A stretch of DNA of 64,000 nucleotides from Pirellulales bacterium (GCA_019636335.1 JAHBXR010000009.1:62001-126000); one strand, 5' to 3'. Shown: positions 35,947 through 45,679, counted from the first letter of the stretch. Translations and numbers: made by a program. Notes: generated by a model from the letters alone, not told the origin.

Positions 35947-38900
35947 TCAGTTTTCATCTGACTGATGGCCTCCACGCACAATTCGGATTGTGCCATCACC
36001 TCCCGCCGATGCTAACTGCTTGCCATCTGGACTGAATGCGACCGCCGTAACTTCACCGTCGTGGCCTCTCAGTACGAGGGTCTCACGCCCGGTTTCCACA
36101 TCCCACAACCGTACCGTACCGTCGAAGTTCGCCGTAGCGACTCGTCTACCATCTGGACTGAAACAAACGTCTCTGAGCGAGCCTTGATGTTCGAGCCGAT
36201 GCAATTCTGTACCGGTAAGCGTATTCCAGATTCGAGCGACGCTATCGTCGCCTACGGACGCCAATTGTGTCCCACTAGGGTTGAACGACACAGAGAGCAA
36301 TCTGCCTTTGTGGCCAGTCAATGCAAACAAGGCCGTTCTAGTCTCAACATCCCACAGCGTGCCGGTTGACAAAATACTAGCGTTTCCATTGACATTCTCC
36401 TTCACCTGGTAACCTGCAGATGCCAAAAGCTTTCCATCTCGCGAGAATGCAACCGCCTCGACTTGTCCCAGTTGATCATCGATTGTTGACTGTGCCCGTC
36501 CCGTCTCTGCGTCCCAGAAGCGAATGGTCTGGTCGTCGCCTCCTGTCGCGATGTATCGCCCATCCGGGCTAAAAATGCCGCAGTTCACGCTTGATTCATG
36601 ACCCTTGAGAGTGAGGATTTCGTCGCGCGTACTGGTGTCCCAGACGCGCGCAACGCCGTCCCACCCACGCGATACTAAGCGTTTTCCATTTGGACTGAAG
36701 GAAACACTACCAGACCAGTCGGGATCTTTGTCCTTCCAGAGAATGGACCGCTGTTCACCAGTTGCGGTATTCCACAAGCGAACGGTTGCGTCCCACCCGG
36801 CTGATGCAAGCGTCTTACCGTCTGGGCTGAAGGCAATCGAAACAACACGTCCTTCATGGCCGCGAAGCATGCCAACATTGGGGTCAGCGTTTGCGTCCCA
36901 AATACGGACGGTCTTGTCTTGGCCCATCGACACCAATTGGCTTCCGTCTGGCGTGAACCCAAGAAACAACACGGTGTTGCTATGGCCTCTAAGACAACAT
37001 TCCTCTCGCCCGCTCCTCACATCCCACAACCTGATTGTGCAATCATCACCACCGGTAGCAATTCGTCTACCGTCTGGGCTGAACGCGACCGACGACACTT
37101 GCCCCCTATGGCCCCAATACGTGCAGAGCGACGCCTGCGTGGTCATATCCCACACATGCACGTGATCCGAGACCAAGGCGAGGAACTTGCCATCGTGGTT
37201 GTAGAACGCATGGAATAGTCCTTTGGACTTTTCACTGGCTAACGTTCGAATCTTTAAGCCGTTTGCGACATTGTATAATTGCACCTCGGAGCCGGGAAAA
37301 ACAAGTTGTGTGCCGTCCGGACTAAAAGTGGGAATACTGGACTCGCGTTCGTCGTGCTGTATCTCCAGGCTAAGATTACCAGTGACAGGGTCCCAAAGTC
37401 GCGCTGCGAATCCATCATCAGTCAGCAGCCTTGAGTTACATTCGCTGAAAGCTAAAAGACCTGCGCTTGAATTATGCTCTGGCAGAGATTGTAACAGTAC
37501 TCCCGTGTTGGCATTCCAAACTCGCACGGTATTGTCACTCAGTCCGCTGAAATCGAGATTCATTTCTTCAGTGATGGGCCCTCCTGAAGTCGCCAAGTAT
37601 GCTCCATCCTTACTGAACGCGATCGAATAGACTGAAGAACTATGTCCGCGAAGCGTGATCAACTCTTGTCTCGTCGCCACGTCCCACACTCGCGCCAACT
37701 TGTCAGCTCCACCCGATGCGATGCGATTACCATCCTCGCTATAGTCAACGCATAAAACAGCACCTTGATGCGCGGAAATGGAAGAGAGTTCTCCTGTGTC
37801 CAAACTGATAGTTTGGATCGTTCCATCGAGCCTCCCTACAGTCAGGAATCTGAAATCCGGACTGATGTCTGCATTGAGAAAAGCTGCATCCAAATCATCG
37901 CGGTACACGATCCGAGATTGATCGCACTGATTTAGCAAGTGCCCCCATTCAAATCCTCGGCGATCAGTTCTAGAATCATCGGGAAATAGCGTACTCAGCA
38001 CCTCGCGTGCCTGACGAACCGAGTTGTTTTCGATCAATAGTGCAGCGCGGTTTAATTGTGCCACATAAAAACTCGCGTGCGATTCATTGAGCAGTGATTC
38101 CGCACGCGTGCGCTCTTCCGCTTCCCGCTCAAGAGCTTCTTCTGCTTTCTCGCGTGCCAATTGTTCGTCGGTCGTTTTTTGCTGCGCCAACATGCGGGCC
38201 GATCGCTCACTGTCGCGTGAATTGCGAATACCGATCACAGATATAGTCGAGCCTGTTGCCAACGCGAGCAGAAGTAAGAGAATTGCTACTGTAAGTCCTG
38301 CCACTGTGCGATTTCGATTCGCCCATCTCCAACTTCGTTCAATCCGCCCAATCGGCCGCGCGAAAATCGGCTCTCGCTTGAGGAATCGTCGCAAATCAGC
38401 GGCGAAGTGCTCGGCCAACACGTACCGCTTGTCCGGCTCCTTCTGTAGCGCCTTGAGGCATATCGTTTCCAAATCCTTTGGAATTTGATCGTTCAATGTT
38501 CGCGGGGCACGCGGATCGTCGTTCAAGACCTGATGCAGCAGCATCCGCGCATTGCCCCGGAAGGGACGCTCGCCGGTCAGTAACTCGTAGAGAATTACTC
38601 CCAAACTGTAGACGTCGCTGCGGCCATCGACCTTGTGTGACTCGCCTCGCGCTTGCTCGGGACTCATATAGGCCGGCGTGCCCAGGATCTGCCCTTCGAC
38701 AGTAACGGTCACCTCGCCGGCATCGCGCCGCGCCAGCCCAAAGTCCATCAAGTGGGGTTTGCCCGACTCGTCGAGCATCACGTTTGACGGCTTCACGTCG
38801 CGATGGATGATCCCACGAGCGTGCGCGTAAGCCAGAGACTCAGCGACGGCTGCCACCAGTTCTGCCGCCTCTCGCGAATCGAAACGCCGCGCGGTTAAAA

Positions 38901-39771
38901 GATCGGCCAGCGTGACTCCCTGGACAAACTCGGTGACGATGTAGGGAAATGACTCGCTGCGACCGGTCTCGTAAACCGGCACGATCCCCGGATGGCGCAA
39001 TTGTGCCACGCTGCGCGCTTCGCGGAGAAAGCGATCTTCGTCCTCGTCGCTCGACAGTTGCCCACTGCGCGGAATCTTCACCGCCACAATGCGATCGAGT
39101 TCGGTATCCTTCGCTCGGTAAACCGTGCCAAAGGCGCCTCGTCCAACCGCTTGGAGAAGTTCGAACTTGCCCAGGCGCGGCAACTTCTCCGGCTTCCAGG
39201 TTTGCGTGCGATCGTGATCGATCCGGAAGCTGCTGCCGCACGAGGGGCAGACCACTTCTTCTTCAGAGTCGTCATCGACGATTTGAATGGCGTTTTCGCA
39301 GTGGGGGCAATTGAGCCGTACAAGTAGTCGTCCGCGCGGAGGCAGAGGACCGGCCGTGATATTGTCTGCCAGTGCCCTGGCCAACTGCGGAAAACGCCGT
39401 TGATACTCGTCGAGCGCAAGCCCTGGTTCGCTGCGACGGCGCAGTTCGTACTCGAACCGCAGGAGATCGACGACGAGCCGATCGTCGGAGGCTAATTCCG
39501 CAAAGCGAGCCAGGTACTCTTCGACACGCGGCGCTTCGCCCGCTTTGAGTCGATACTCGATATCGACGTGGATCAGCTCGGTAAGCCAGCGGCGGCGCTC
39601 CTCCGCTTCAGCCTCGGCCAGGAACGCGTCGATCGCCGGCCGATCGCCTGACTGCCAGGCTTTCTCGAAGCGTTCGACAGCGTCGTCAAGACGCAAATCC
39701 GCCGCCGTCCGATCGAAAGGACCTGTCCGGTCGCTGGACATATCTGGCGCCCACTTGAAGGTTACGGTCAC
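35947..39771 (-). CDS. Membrane Ser/Thr protein kinase with WD40 propeller
   Basis: A 1274-residue protein (or 1264 from the second ATG at 39741). An N-terminal helical region (about 20-130) is followed by a zinc ribbon, CPHCENA...VCPSCGSSF, near residues 155-185. The kinase domain (about 200-470) has VGRGAFGTVY, AVKIPRSG, HRDVKPSNVML, DFGLARRD and GTPAYMSPEQARGES, all catalytic residues present. One membrane helix (GLTVAILLLLLALATG, about 510) and a coiled coil (EKAEEALEREAEERTRAES) come next. From about residue 620 there are WD40 repeats, seen as SPDGKxLASAGxDxTVRLWD-type units. The kinase is cytoplasmic and the propeller lies on the other side. The propeller codons are visibly AT-richer than neighbouring genes. 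Confidence 0.93.
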   Translation of the reverse strand: MTVTFKWAPDMSSDRTGPFDRTAADLRLDDAVERFEKAWQSGDRPAIDAFLAEAEAEERRRWLTELIHVDIEYRLKAGEAPRVEEYLARFAELASDDRLVVDLLRFEYELRRRSEPGLALDEYQRRFPQLARALADNITAGPLPPRGRLLVRLNCPHCENAIQIVDDDSEEEVVCPSCGSSFRIDHDRTQTWKPEKLPRLGKFELLQAVGRGAFGTVYRAKDTELDRIVAVKIPRSGQLSSDEDEDRFLREARSVAQLRHPGIVPVYETGRSESFPYIVTEFVQGVTLADLLTARRFDSREAAELVAAVAESLAYAHARGIIHRDVKPSNVMLDESGKPHLMDFGLARRDAGEVTVTVEGQILGTPAYMSPEQARGESHKVDGRSDVYSLGVILYELLTGERPFRGNARMLLHQVLNDDPRAPRTLNDQIPKDLETICLKALQKEPDKRYVLAEHFAADLRRFLKREPIFARPIGRIERSWRWANRNRTVAGLTVAILLLLLALATGSTISVIGIRNSRDSERSARMLAQQKTTDEQLAREKAEEALEREAEERTRAESLLNESHASFYVAQLNRAALLIENNSVRQAREVLSTLFPDDSRTDRRGFEWGHLLNQCDQSRIVYRDDLDAAFLNADISPDFRFLTVGRLDGTIQTISLDTGELSSISAHQGAVLCVDYSEDGNRIASGGADKLARVWDVATRQELITLRGHSSSVYSIAFSKDGAYLATSGGPITEEMNLDFSGLSDNTVRVWNANTGVLLQSLPEHNSSAGLLAFSECNSRLLTDDGFAARLWDPVTGNLSLEIQHDERESSIPTFSPDGTQLVFPGSEVQLYNVANGLKIRTLASEKSKGLFHAFYNHDGKFLALVSDHVHVWDMTTQASLCTYWGHRGQVSSVAFSPDGRRIATGGDDCTIRLWDVRSGREECCLRGHSNTVLFLGFTPDGSQLVSMGQDKTVRIWDANADPNVGMLRGHEGRVVSIAFSPDGKTLASAGWDATVRLWNTATGEQRSILWKDKDPDWSGSVSFSPNGKRLVSRGWDGVARVWDTSTRDEILTLKGHESSVNCGIFSPDGRYIATGGDDQTIRFWDAETGRAQSTIDDQLGQVEAVAFSRDGKLLASAGYQVKENVNGNASILSTGTLWDVETRTALFALTGHKGRLLSVSFNPSGTQLASVGDDSVARIWNTLTGTELHRLEHQGSLRDVCFSPDGRRVATANFDGTVRLWDVETGRETLVLRGHDGEVTAVAFSPDGKQLASAGGDGTIRIVRGGHQSDEN

Positions 39772-39895
39772 CCGCCAGCGAGCCCACGCTCGCTCAACGT
39801 ATGGCTTCTAGTCTGACAATTCTGGGCAGACACAAGGCCGTCTTGCAAGCAGTGGCATCCGCCAAAACTCGTCGTAGACAAGCGGCTTGTGCGGG

Positions 39896-40017
39896 CTAAA
39901 GCAGCCTAGGATTCAGGCGCGACAAAAGCACTGCGGACGGATCGTCCGAAATAGAAGGTCGAAGAGGATGTCTTCGAGGTCGGACTCGGCAATGGACGTC
40001 CAGAGGACTCGCGGCAT
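39896..40017 (-). pseudogene. Remnant of a ParE-family toxin (frameshifted, truncated)
   Basis: Directly after the antitoxin stop (TAA then ATG), the frame encodes MPRVLWTSIAESDLEDILF, a typical ParE/RelE-superfamily toxin beginning, then runs into a stop at 39913 after 34 residues. Shifting frame near residue 20 gives ISDDPSAVLLSRLNP, which continues the ParE pattern (I-S-x-D-x-P-x-A) before a stop at 39896. A normal toxin would be about 95 residues, so a frameshift plus loss of the 3' two-thirds has destroyed it. The identification rests on short but characteristic motifs. Confidence 0.65.
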
Positions 40018-40278
40018 TTAACCGAGGATTCCTTCCTGGGCCAGACGCTTTCGCAGGCGTACTAGAACCTTTTCGTCGTCGAGCGGTTTAGAAAGTGCCT
40101 GCTCGCTCTGCTCGACTGCCAGTCGATTGCGTTCCTGCCAGCGCGTGAGCTTGTCTTGTTCGAGCTGATCGAGCGCGTCCATAGCGTCGCGCAGGACATC
40201 GTCCTCGCTCTGATAGGTACCCTGGGTCAACCGGGCCTGCAGCCGTCCGCGGATATCGGATGGAATGTCGTATGCCAT
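40018..40278 (-). CDS. ParD-like antitoxin
   Basis: An 86-residue protein (MAYDIPSDIRGRLQ...). The ribbon-helix-helix pattern IPSDIRGRLQARLTQGTYQSEDDVLRDAM matches the CC2985/ParD group of type II antitoxins. The C-terminal half is charged and helical, as expected for the toxin-binding tail (VLVRLRKRLAQEGILG). In intact loci it autorepresses transcription and neutralises ParE. Here the adjoining toxin is broken, so it is an orphan. Upstream in-frame ATG two codons earlier is possible. Confidence 0.8.
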   Translation of the reverse strand: MAYDIPSDIRGRLQARLTQGTYQSEDDVLRDAMDALDQLEQDKLTRWQERNRLAVEQSEQALSKPLDDEKVLVRLRKRLAQEGILG

Positions 40279-40432
40279 AAACAAAGCTTACCGCGCCGCA
40301 TGTCGCAGAACCAAGCTGTTTTTCATCCCCGACGACCGCAAGACAGAAAGACTTAACGCAAAGACGCGAAGGCGCAAAGCATTGATGCACAAGTCAACCA
40401 CCACCAAGAGCCTCTCGTTGCGTCCTGGTGTC

Positions 40433-41836
40433 TTACCGTTTCTGATTCTGAGGTGAACGCCTCCGTAGCGAGCGCTCCGCCAGTAGTGCCGTGCCCCCAA
40501 TGAAAAGCATCGCCCACGTCGCCGGCTCCGGCACCAGTACGTGGGTGTCTCCCAGCAAGACGATTTCCAGCGTATCGACGCGCGCCGGATCGAGCGGCGT
40601 CACGACATGCGCAAAGCGGTCGGTGTAGGCGAAGTTGTAGGCCTGCGTCACTTCGCTCAGCCTGGCGGCCCATTGGTTGTAGAAGCGCTGATCGCTTTGC
40701 AACGCTGAAAACAGATCCATCATGGCGAACCACTGCTGGCTGTCGAGCGTGCCGACCGGCTGGCCGCCGACGAGCGCGGTACTGCCGATCGCGCCGATGT
40801 TGAAGCCGGCCAGCAGGTCGCCGATCATCCAGCCATAGACGTCGTTCAGCGGGTTGAGCGCCGTAGTCAGATTGCCGTCGAGGTAATAGAACGGGTTCGC
40901 GCCATACACGCCCGCCGGGTTGGCCAGATCGCCATACTTGAAGAGCAGCGTGCGCGTCCCGATCTCCGTGCCGCTGCCAGTGAGCGTGATATTCTTCTCG
41001 CTATCGATCGTGGCGGTGAAGCGATAGTCCTGCGGCTTCGTCTCGGGGGTGAGCGGGGCGGGGCCCACGCCGTGAAAGCGCCCCGCGATCGTCGCCAGCA
41101 CGCCGCCATGCGCGGGAGCGTACGTATCGCGCGCATAGGTGAGATACGCATCAAAGTTGTCGTAGTGCGAGCTGGGCAGGCCCGGCGGCGGCGGATAGGA
41201 ACTCGGCCCGATCACGCGGACGAAGTTGCCACCGGCATCGCGCACCACGGCGGCATCGCCCGGCGAGGTCAAGCCGCGCAAGGCCGCGAGCGTGACGTCC
41301 GTGGGCGAGGCGGCGAGCGAGTTGACCAGCGTGCCCGTGGTGCCGCCGCGATAGACATTCAGCTCGATGGGGATGCTGAAGTAGTCGATCGACGTCGTGT
41401 TCGCCACGTCGGGCGCATTGCCGTGATAGGTCAGCTCGACCTTGTCGTAGCGCTTGAAGTAGTTGGGGTCGTTGGGCGACACGGCCGAAGGTTCGTAGCC
41501 CGCGTGCGTAAAGTTCCACGGGCTGCCGTACGCCACGTATATCCGCCCGCTGAAACCGGCCAGATCGATTCCCCGTGGCAACGTGTCGAGCGTGTACCAA
41601 TGCTCGCTGCCGAACTGGCTCGCTGCCATGGCCACGCCGGTAGCGACGTTCGTGGCGTAGAGGGTCTCGGGTCCGACGAAGCCGATGTAGACTTGCGAAT
41701 CGTCGTAGGGAGACTCGTTGCGAAACTGCACGGACAATGGTCCGGCCAGCGACGTGCGAATGCCGCACGACAGGGGAGCCACGAGAAAGCAGACCGTGAG
41801 CAAGGCGGCCGCGCCGGGCCGCAAGAAGCATCGCAT
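40433..41836 (-). CDS. GH64-like beta-1,3-glucanase-family protein with PEP-CTERM anchor
   Basis: A 467-residue exported protein: signal peptide (AAALLTVCFLVAPLSCG), then a domain with VQFRNESPYDDSQVYIGFVG, LDTLPRGIDLAGFSGRIYVAYGSPW, and SIDYFSIPIELNVYRG. These match the beta-barrel part of GH64 laminaripentaose-producing glucanases (thaumatin-like fold). The C-terminus carries VPEPATWAMLFIGGTALLAERSLRRR, a PEP-CTERM exosortase signal. The catalytic Glu/Asp pair was not located with certainty, so it may be a binding rather than a hydrolytic version. It would be displayed at the cell surface. No exosortase gene is in the window. Confidence 0.8.
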   Translation of the reverse strand: MRCFLRPGAAALLTVCFLVAPLSCGIRTSLAGPLSVQFRNESPYDDSQVYIGFVGPETLYATNVATGVAMAASQFGSEHWYTLDTLPRGIDLAGFSGRIYVAYGSPWNFTHAGYEPSAVSPNDPNYFKRYDKVELTYHGNAPDVANTTSIDYFSIPIELNVYRGGTTGTLVNSLAASPTDVTLAALRGLTSPGDAAVVRDAGGNFVRVIGPSSYPPPPGLPSSHYDNFDAYLTYARDTYAPAHGGVLATIAGRFHGVGPAPLTPETKPQDYRFTATIDSEKNITLTGSGTEIGTRTLLFKYGDLANPAGVYGANPFYYLDGNLTTALNPLNDVYGWMIGDLLAGFNIGAIGSTALVGGQPVGTLDSQQWFAMMDLFSALQSDQRFYNQWAARLSEVTQAYNFAYTDRFAHVVTPLDPARVDTLEIVLLGDTHVLVPEPATWAMLFIGGTALLAERSLRRRSPQNQKR

Positions 41837-42081
41837 CAGCGCCTACCCCAGGGGGTGAGAGGGTAACACGTCCCCGCCGTGGCCTGCGCGAGGAAAAGTG
41901 CGCCTTGCGCAGCCAACTCGTCTTCGAGTGGCGCGCGGCGGCAGGCCAGGGGCAACGTGCGGGCCCATCCACCCCGTGGGGCAACTATGAGCCGAACCAA
42001 ATACACCCGCGTCTTGCGATCGGTGCCATTATGCTTCGACAAATCAGGCCGGGAAGAGCGGGCCCCGGCATTTTGCCGGTC

Positions 42082-43389
42082 TCACGGGGCGGCCACCGGT
42101 TCGAGCAACGACTGGAACACCAGTTTTTGCAGTTCCTGAACATAAAGCTGCGTGGCGGGCATGAACTGCGTCATCGCCACGCAGACGAGATTCTCGCGCG
42201 GGGCGATGAAGAACTGCGTACTGGCGGCTCCACCCCAGCCATAGGCCCCGACCGAGCCGGCGGGTTCGTTCTTCCCCTGGGCCACGCGCACGGAAAAGCC
42301 CAGCCCGAAGCCCATGTTCGGCATCGGCAGCGGCCCCAGCGCAATCGGCACCAGCTCGTCGGGCAGTTGATTCTCGGTCATCATGGCCACGGTTTCCGGC
42401 TTCAAGATGCGCGCGCCGTCGAGCTCGCCGCCATTCAGCATCATCTGGCAAAAGCGCAGATAATCATCGGCGGTCGAGACCAGCCCCCCGCCCCCCGAGA
42501 GGAACGCCGGCTTCGTGGCAAACTGGCTGGTGGCGGCCGGATCGATCGGCTTCAACTTCGTCTCGCCCCCCGGCCCGTAGTTCACCGTCATGCGAGCGAG
42601 CTTTTCGGACGGAACATAAAACGCCGTGTCGGTCATCTTGAGCGGCGTGAAGATACGTTCCTGCAAATATTCATCGAGCGGCTTGCCCGACAGCTTCTCG
42701 ATCAGCTTGCCCTGCACGTCGACCGAGATGCTGTACATCCACTTGTCGCCGGGCTGCGCGGCCAGCGGCAGCTTCGAGAGCTTCTCGAGCATCTCGTCGA
42801 GCGTCTGGTCGCGATCCAGAACTTTCGCGTCGCGATACAGGGCATCGACCGGCGAAGCGGGAAAGATCCCATACGCCAGGCCCGACGTGTGCCGCATCAG
42901 GTCGCGAATCGTGATCGGCCGCTCGAGCGCCGCGAGTTGTACCGCCCCCTCCTTCTTGCCCGCGTAGACCTTCAGATCGCCTAGCTCGGGCAGATACTTC
43001 GACACGGGATCGTCGAGCTGGAAGCGTCCCTCGTCGTACAACGTCATCAGCGCGGCGCTGGTGATCGGCTTGCTCATCGAGTAGATGCGGAAGAGCGCGT
43101 CGCGCGTCATGGGTTTGTCCGCCTCGCGATCCAGCTTGCCGTAGACGCCGGCGTGCGCGACTTTCCCTTCGCGAGCAATCAGCACGACGATGCCGGCCAG
43201 CTTCTGTTTATCGACGTACGACTGCATGGCCTCGTCGATCGCGGCGAGCTTTTCCTCCGAGAGACCCACTTCCGACGGCGGCGCGGCGGGCAGGGCATCT
43301 TCCGCCTGCGCGGCGCCCGCCCCCAGGCAACACGTTAAAACGAACGCACCCACGTAGAACCAACGAACGCGAACCGAGGTGACGAACAT
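42082..43389 (-). CDS. Secreted serine hydrolase, class C beta-lactamase family
   Basis: A 435-residue protein with a signal peptide (YVGAFVLTCCLGAGAAQA). The catalytic SxxK is at Ser104-Lys107 (YSMSKPITS). The LMRHTSGLAYG segment is typical, and a Tyr-containing YSISVDVQGKLIEKL provides the likely second motif (YxN-like, here YSI). The length and pattern fit penicillin-binding-protein-like esterases/peptidases (EstB type) more than a true beta-lactamase. The substrate is unknown. It ends 245 bases from the GH64-like gene on the same strand. Confidence 0.88.
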   Translation of the reverse strand: MFVTSVRVRWFYVGAFVLTCCLGAGAAQAEDALPAAPPSEVGLSEEKLAAIDEAMQSYVDKQKLAGIVVLIAREGKVAHAGVYGKLDREADKPMTRDALFRIYSMSKPITSAALMTLYDEGRFQLDDPVSKYLPELGDLKVYAGKKEGAVQLAALERPITIRDLMRHTSGLAYGIFPASPVDALYRDAKVLDRDQTLDEMLEKLSKLPLAAQPGDKWMYSISVDVQGKLIEKLSGKPLDEYLQERIFTPLKMTDTAFYVPSEKLARMTVNYGPGGETKLKPIDPAATSQFATKPAFLSGGGGLVSTADDYLRFCQMMLNGGELDGARILKPETVAMMTENQLPDELVPIALGPLPMPNMGFGLGFSVRVAQGKNEPAGSVGAYGWGGAASTQFFIAPRENLVCVAMTQFMPATQLYVQELQKLVFQSLLEPVAAP

Positions 43390-43708
43390 CGCGAGATACT
43401 CCGCTAACCGGGCCGCCTGGGCGGGGAATTGGGTAAAAAACGAGCAAACCGGTGGCCTATCGTATCAGCCCCCCCCGCGGTCCGCACGCCTGCGGGCTGG
43501 GTGGTGTCGAAAACATCGTCAGGTGGTCGGTTGCAGCGCCAAAAAGTGGCGCGCCGGCGTCGGATTCCTGTCCGCCCCCCCGCCCGAGAGGAGGGGATCG
43601 GTCGGGGGCAAAGATTGACGTTCCGACGCGCGTCTGTTCCGCTAGAGAATGTATTCCCAGCCAATCGATCAGCTACGGAACGAATCAGAGCTCAGAGGAT
43701 TCGCGATC
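43390..43708. other. Divergent intergenic region
   Basis: About 320 bases between the serine hydrolase (leftwards) and a cyclase-like secreted protein (rightwards). GCGCCA (43536-43541) and TGGCGC (43547-43552) form an inverted repeat around AAAAG. GAGGAT before 43709 is the ribosome site of the rightward gene. Nothing else recognised. Confidence 0.4.
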
Positions 43709-44890
43709 ATGTCCACGGTTACTCCTCCGTCTTCGTCCCAGGTCGCGGCACGTCGCTCCGTGCGAGTCGCGCGGCGCCTGACTTATCTGACGCTGGCCCT
43801 GGTGTGCAGTTGCAGCCTCTCTCCTTTGCGCGAGTCGCAGGGAGCCGATCAGGGAGTCGATGCGAAGCAATTCGCCGAAACCGTGGAGCGCGGCATCCAG
43901 TTCCTGTCGAAGACGCAGGGGGCGGATGGTTCGTTCAGCCGCCAGGCGGGCATTGGTCCCACGGCGCTGGCCGTGCTGGCGCTGTTGCGCAACGGCCGCA
44001 CGCCGGACGATCCCCGCGTGGCGAAGGGACTCGAGTATCTGGCCAGCATGGTGCAGGAAGATGGCTCGATTCATCCGCGGGGGAGCCGTCTGGCCAACTA
44101 CGAGACGTGCATCGCGGCGACCGCGTTCCAGGCCGCGAATGCCGACGGCCGCTACGACCAGGTTCTCGACGGCGCGGTGACGTTCTTGCGCGGCGTCCCC
44201 TGGGACGAAAAGAAGGGCCGCGACAAGTCCGACGTCTACTACGGCGGCGCCGGCTACGGCGGCGATTCGCGTCCCGACTTGTCGAACACGGCCTTCCTGG
44301 TCGACACGCTGCGCGAGTGTGGCGCCGACAGCGACGACGAAGCCATACAACGGGCGCTGGTCTTCATCTCGCGCTGCCAGAACCTCGAGAGCGAGCACAA
44401 CACGACGCAGTTCGCGGCGAAGACGAACGACGGCGGATTCTACTACACCTGCGCCCTCGACGAGCAAGACCTGCAGCGCGAGGGAGCCGCCGGTGGGTTG
44501 CGCAGCTATGGCGGCATGACCTACTCGGGGCTGAAGAGCATGCTCTACGCCGGTCTCGCGGCCGACGATCCCCGCGTCAAGGCCGCCGTGGGTTGGATCA
44601 GCCAGAACTACGACGTCACGAGCAATCCCGGCATGGGGGACGCCGGTCTCTTCTACTACTACCACACGTTCGCCAAGGCACTGGCCGCGCTGGGCGAAAG
44701 CGAAATCACCGATGCCGCGGGCAAGAAGCACGACTGGCGCGCGGAACTCGTCGCCGAGCTGGCCAACCGGCAGAACGAGAATGGCTCGTGGGTCAACGAG
44801 AATAGCCGCTGGCTCGAAGGGGACCCGAACCTGGTGACATCCTTCTCGCTCATCGCACTCTCCTACTGCCGACCAGAAGCCGGGAAGTAG
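43709..44890 (+). CDS. Secreted prenyltransferase/squalene-oxidase-repeat protein
   Basis: A 393-residue exported protein. After a signal-like segment (LTYLTLALVCSCSLS) come alpha/alpha-toroid repeats: FLSKTQGADGSFSRQAGIGPTALAVLALLRNG, then SNTAFLVDTLRECG, and near the C-terminus LANRQNENGSWVNENSRWLEG. QxxDGSW-type motifs mark the squalene-cyclase/prenyltransferase fold. The cyclase DXDD motif is not seen, so a cyclase activity is not supported. Planctomycetes have many such periplasmic toroid proteins of unknown role. Start at the ATG at 43709 with GAGGAT nine bases upstream. Confidence 0.85.
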   Translation: MSTVTPPSSSQVAARRSVRVARRLTYLTLALVCSCSLSPLRESQGADQGVDAKQFAETVERGIQFLSKTQGADGSFSRQAGIGPTALAVLALLRNGRTPDDPRVAKGLEYLASMVQEDGSIHPRGSRLANYETCIAATAFQAANADGRYDQVLDGAVTFLRGVPWDEKKGRDKSDVYYGGAGYGGDSRPDLSNTAFLVDTLRECGADSDDEAIQRALVFISRCQNLESEHNTTQFAAKTNDGGFYYTCALDEQDLQREGAAGGLRSYGGMTYSGLKSMLYAGLAADDPRVKAAVGWISQNYDVTSNPGMGDAGLFYYYHTFAKALAALGESEITDAAGKKHDWRAELVAELANRQNENGSWVNENSRWLEGDPNLVTSFSLIALSYCRPEAGK

Positions 44891-45010
44891 CCGAGCGGTT
44901 TCGCTCGAAAGGGGACCGCTCATCACGCGCGGCTATCCACAATCGCAATATCTCCGCGCGGGCAAAATGCGTTTGCCTGCGCGACTCTGCCATGTCCCTG
45001 CTTGTGCGGC

Positions 45011-45679
45011 TCACTCCTCCAGCAACACCACGTTGGTTTCCAGCGGCTCGCGAGTTTGCCTTGTACGGTTGGCCGGCACGCTCGCGTCTTCATAGCCGAA
45101 CGACACGCCACACAAGATCCGCAAGTCGTCGCGAATGCCCAGCTCGCGGCGAATGATGTGGTGGTATTGGCGCAAGCTGGCCTGGGGGCAGCTCGACACG
45201 CCGCGCGCCCATAGCGCCAGCATCAGCGTCTGCACGTACATGCCCACGTCGAGGGCCACGCCCAGGCCATAGTGCTGTTCCATCGTGACGATGGCCACGT
45301 GCGGGGCGTCGAAGAACTCGAAGTTGCGCAGCATCGCCTTTGCCCGTCCCGGCTGGTCCCCTCGCTCGATCCCCATCTCGCGGAACATCGTCACGGCGCA
45401 CTCGACCTGCAACCGGCGGTAATCGCCAGGAAATGTATCGACCGGATCCTGCGGATCCCCCATGTCCCCCGACTCGATCGCCGAGACCAGTGCGCGGCGC
45501 AAGCGTTCGCAGCGGGGCCCCGAGGCGACGAACACCCGCCACGGTTGCACATTGCAATTCGACGGAGCCCGCTGCGCCAGCTCGAGCGCCTCGGTCAACA
45601 ACGGCTTCGGCACCAGGCGGTCGGGATAAAAGCCGCGCACGCTGCGCCGCTCGCGGATCGTAAGGTCAAGGTCGTACAT
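45011..45679 (-). CDS. Nitroreductase-family FMN oxidoreductase
   Basis: A 222-residue enzyme. IRERRSVRGFYPD near the N-terminus is the FMN-phosphate-binding RRSxR, then LAQRAPSNCNVQPWRVFVAS and a C-terminal GVSFGYEDASVPANRTRQTREPL. These fit the NfsA/NfsB-like nitroreductase superfamily, NAD(P)H-dependent reduction of nitro or quinone compounds in the cytoplasm. It is divergent from the PVC cytochrome gene, with about 110 bases between starts. No more specific function can be assigned. Confidence 0.9.
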   Translation of the reverse strand: MYDLDLTIRERRSVRGFYPDRLVPKPLLTEALELAQRAPSNCNVQPWRVFVASGPRCERLRRALVSAIESGDMGDPQDPVDTFPGDYRRLQVECAVTMFREMGIERGDQPGRAKAMLRNFEFFDAPHVAIVTMEQHYGLGVALDVGMYVQTLMLALWARGVSSCPQASLRQYHHIIRRELGIRDDLRILCGVSFGYEDASVPANRTRQTREPLETNVVLLEE

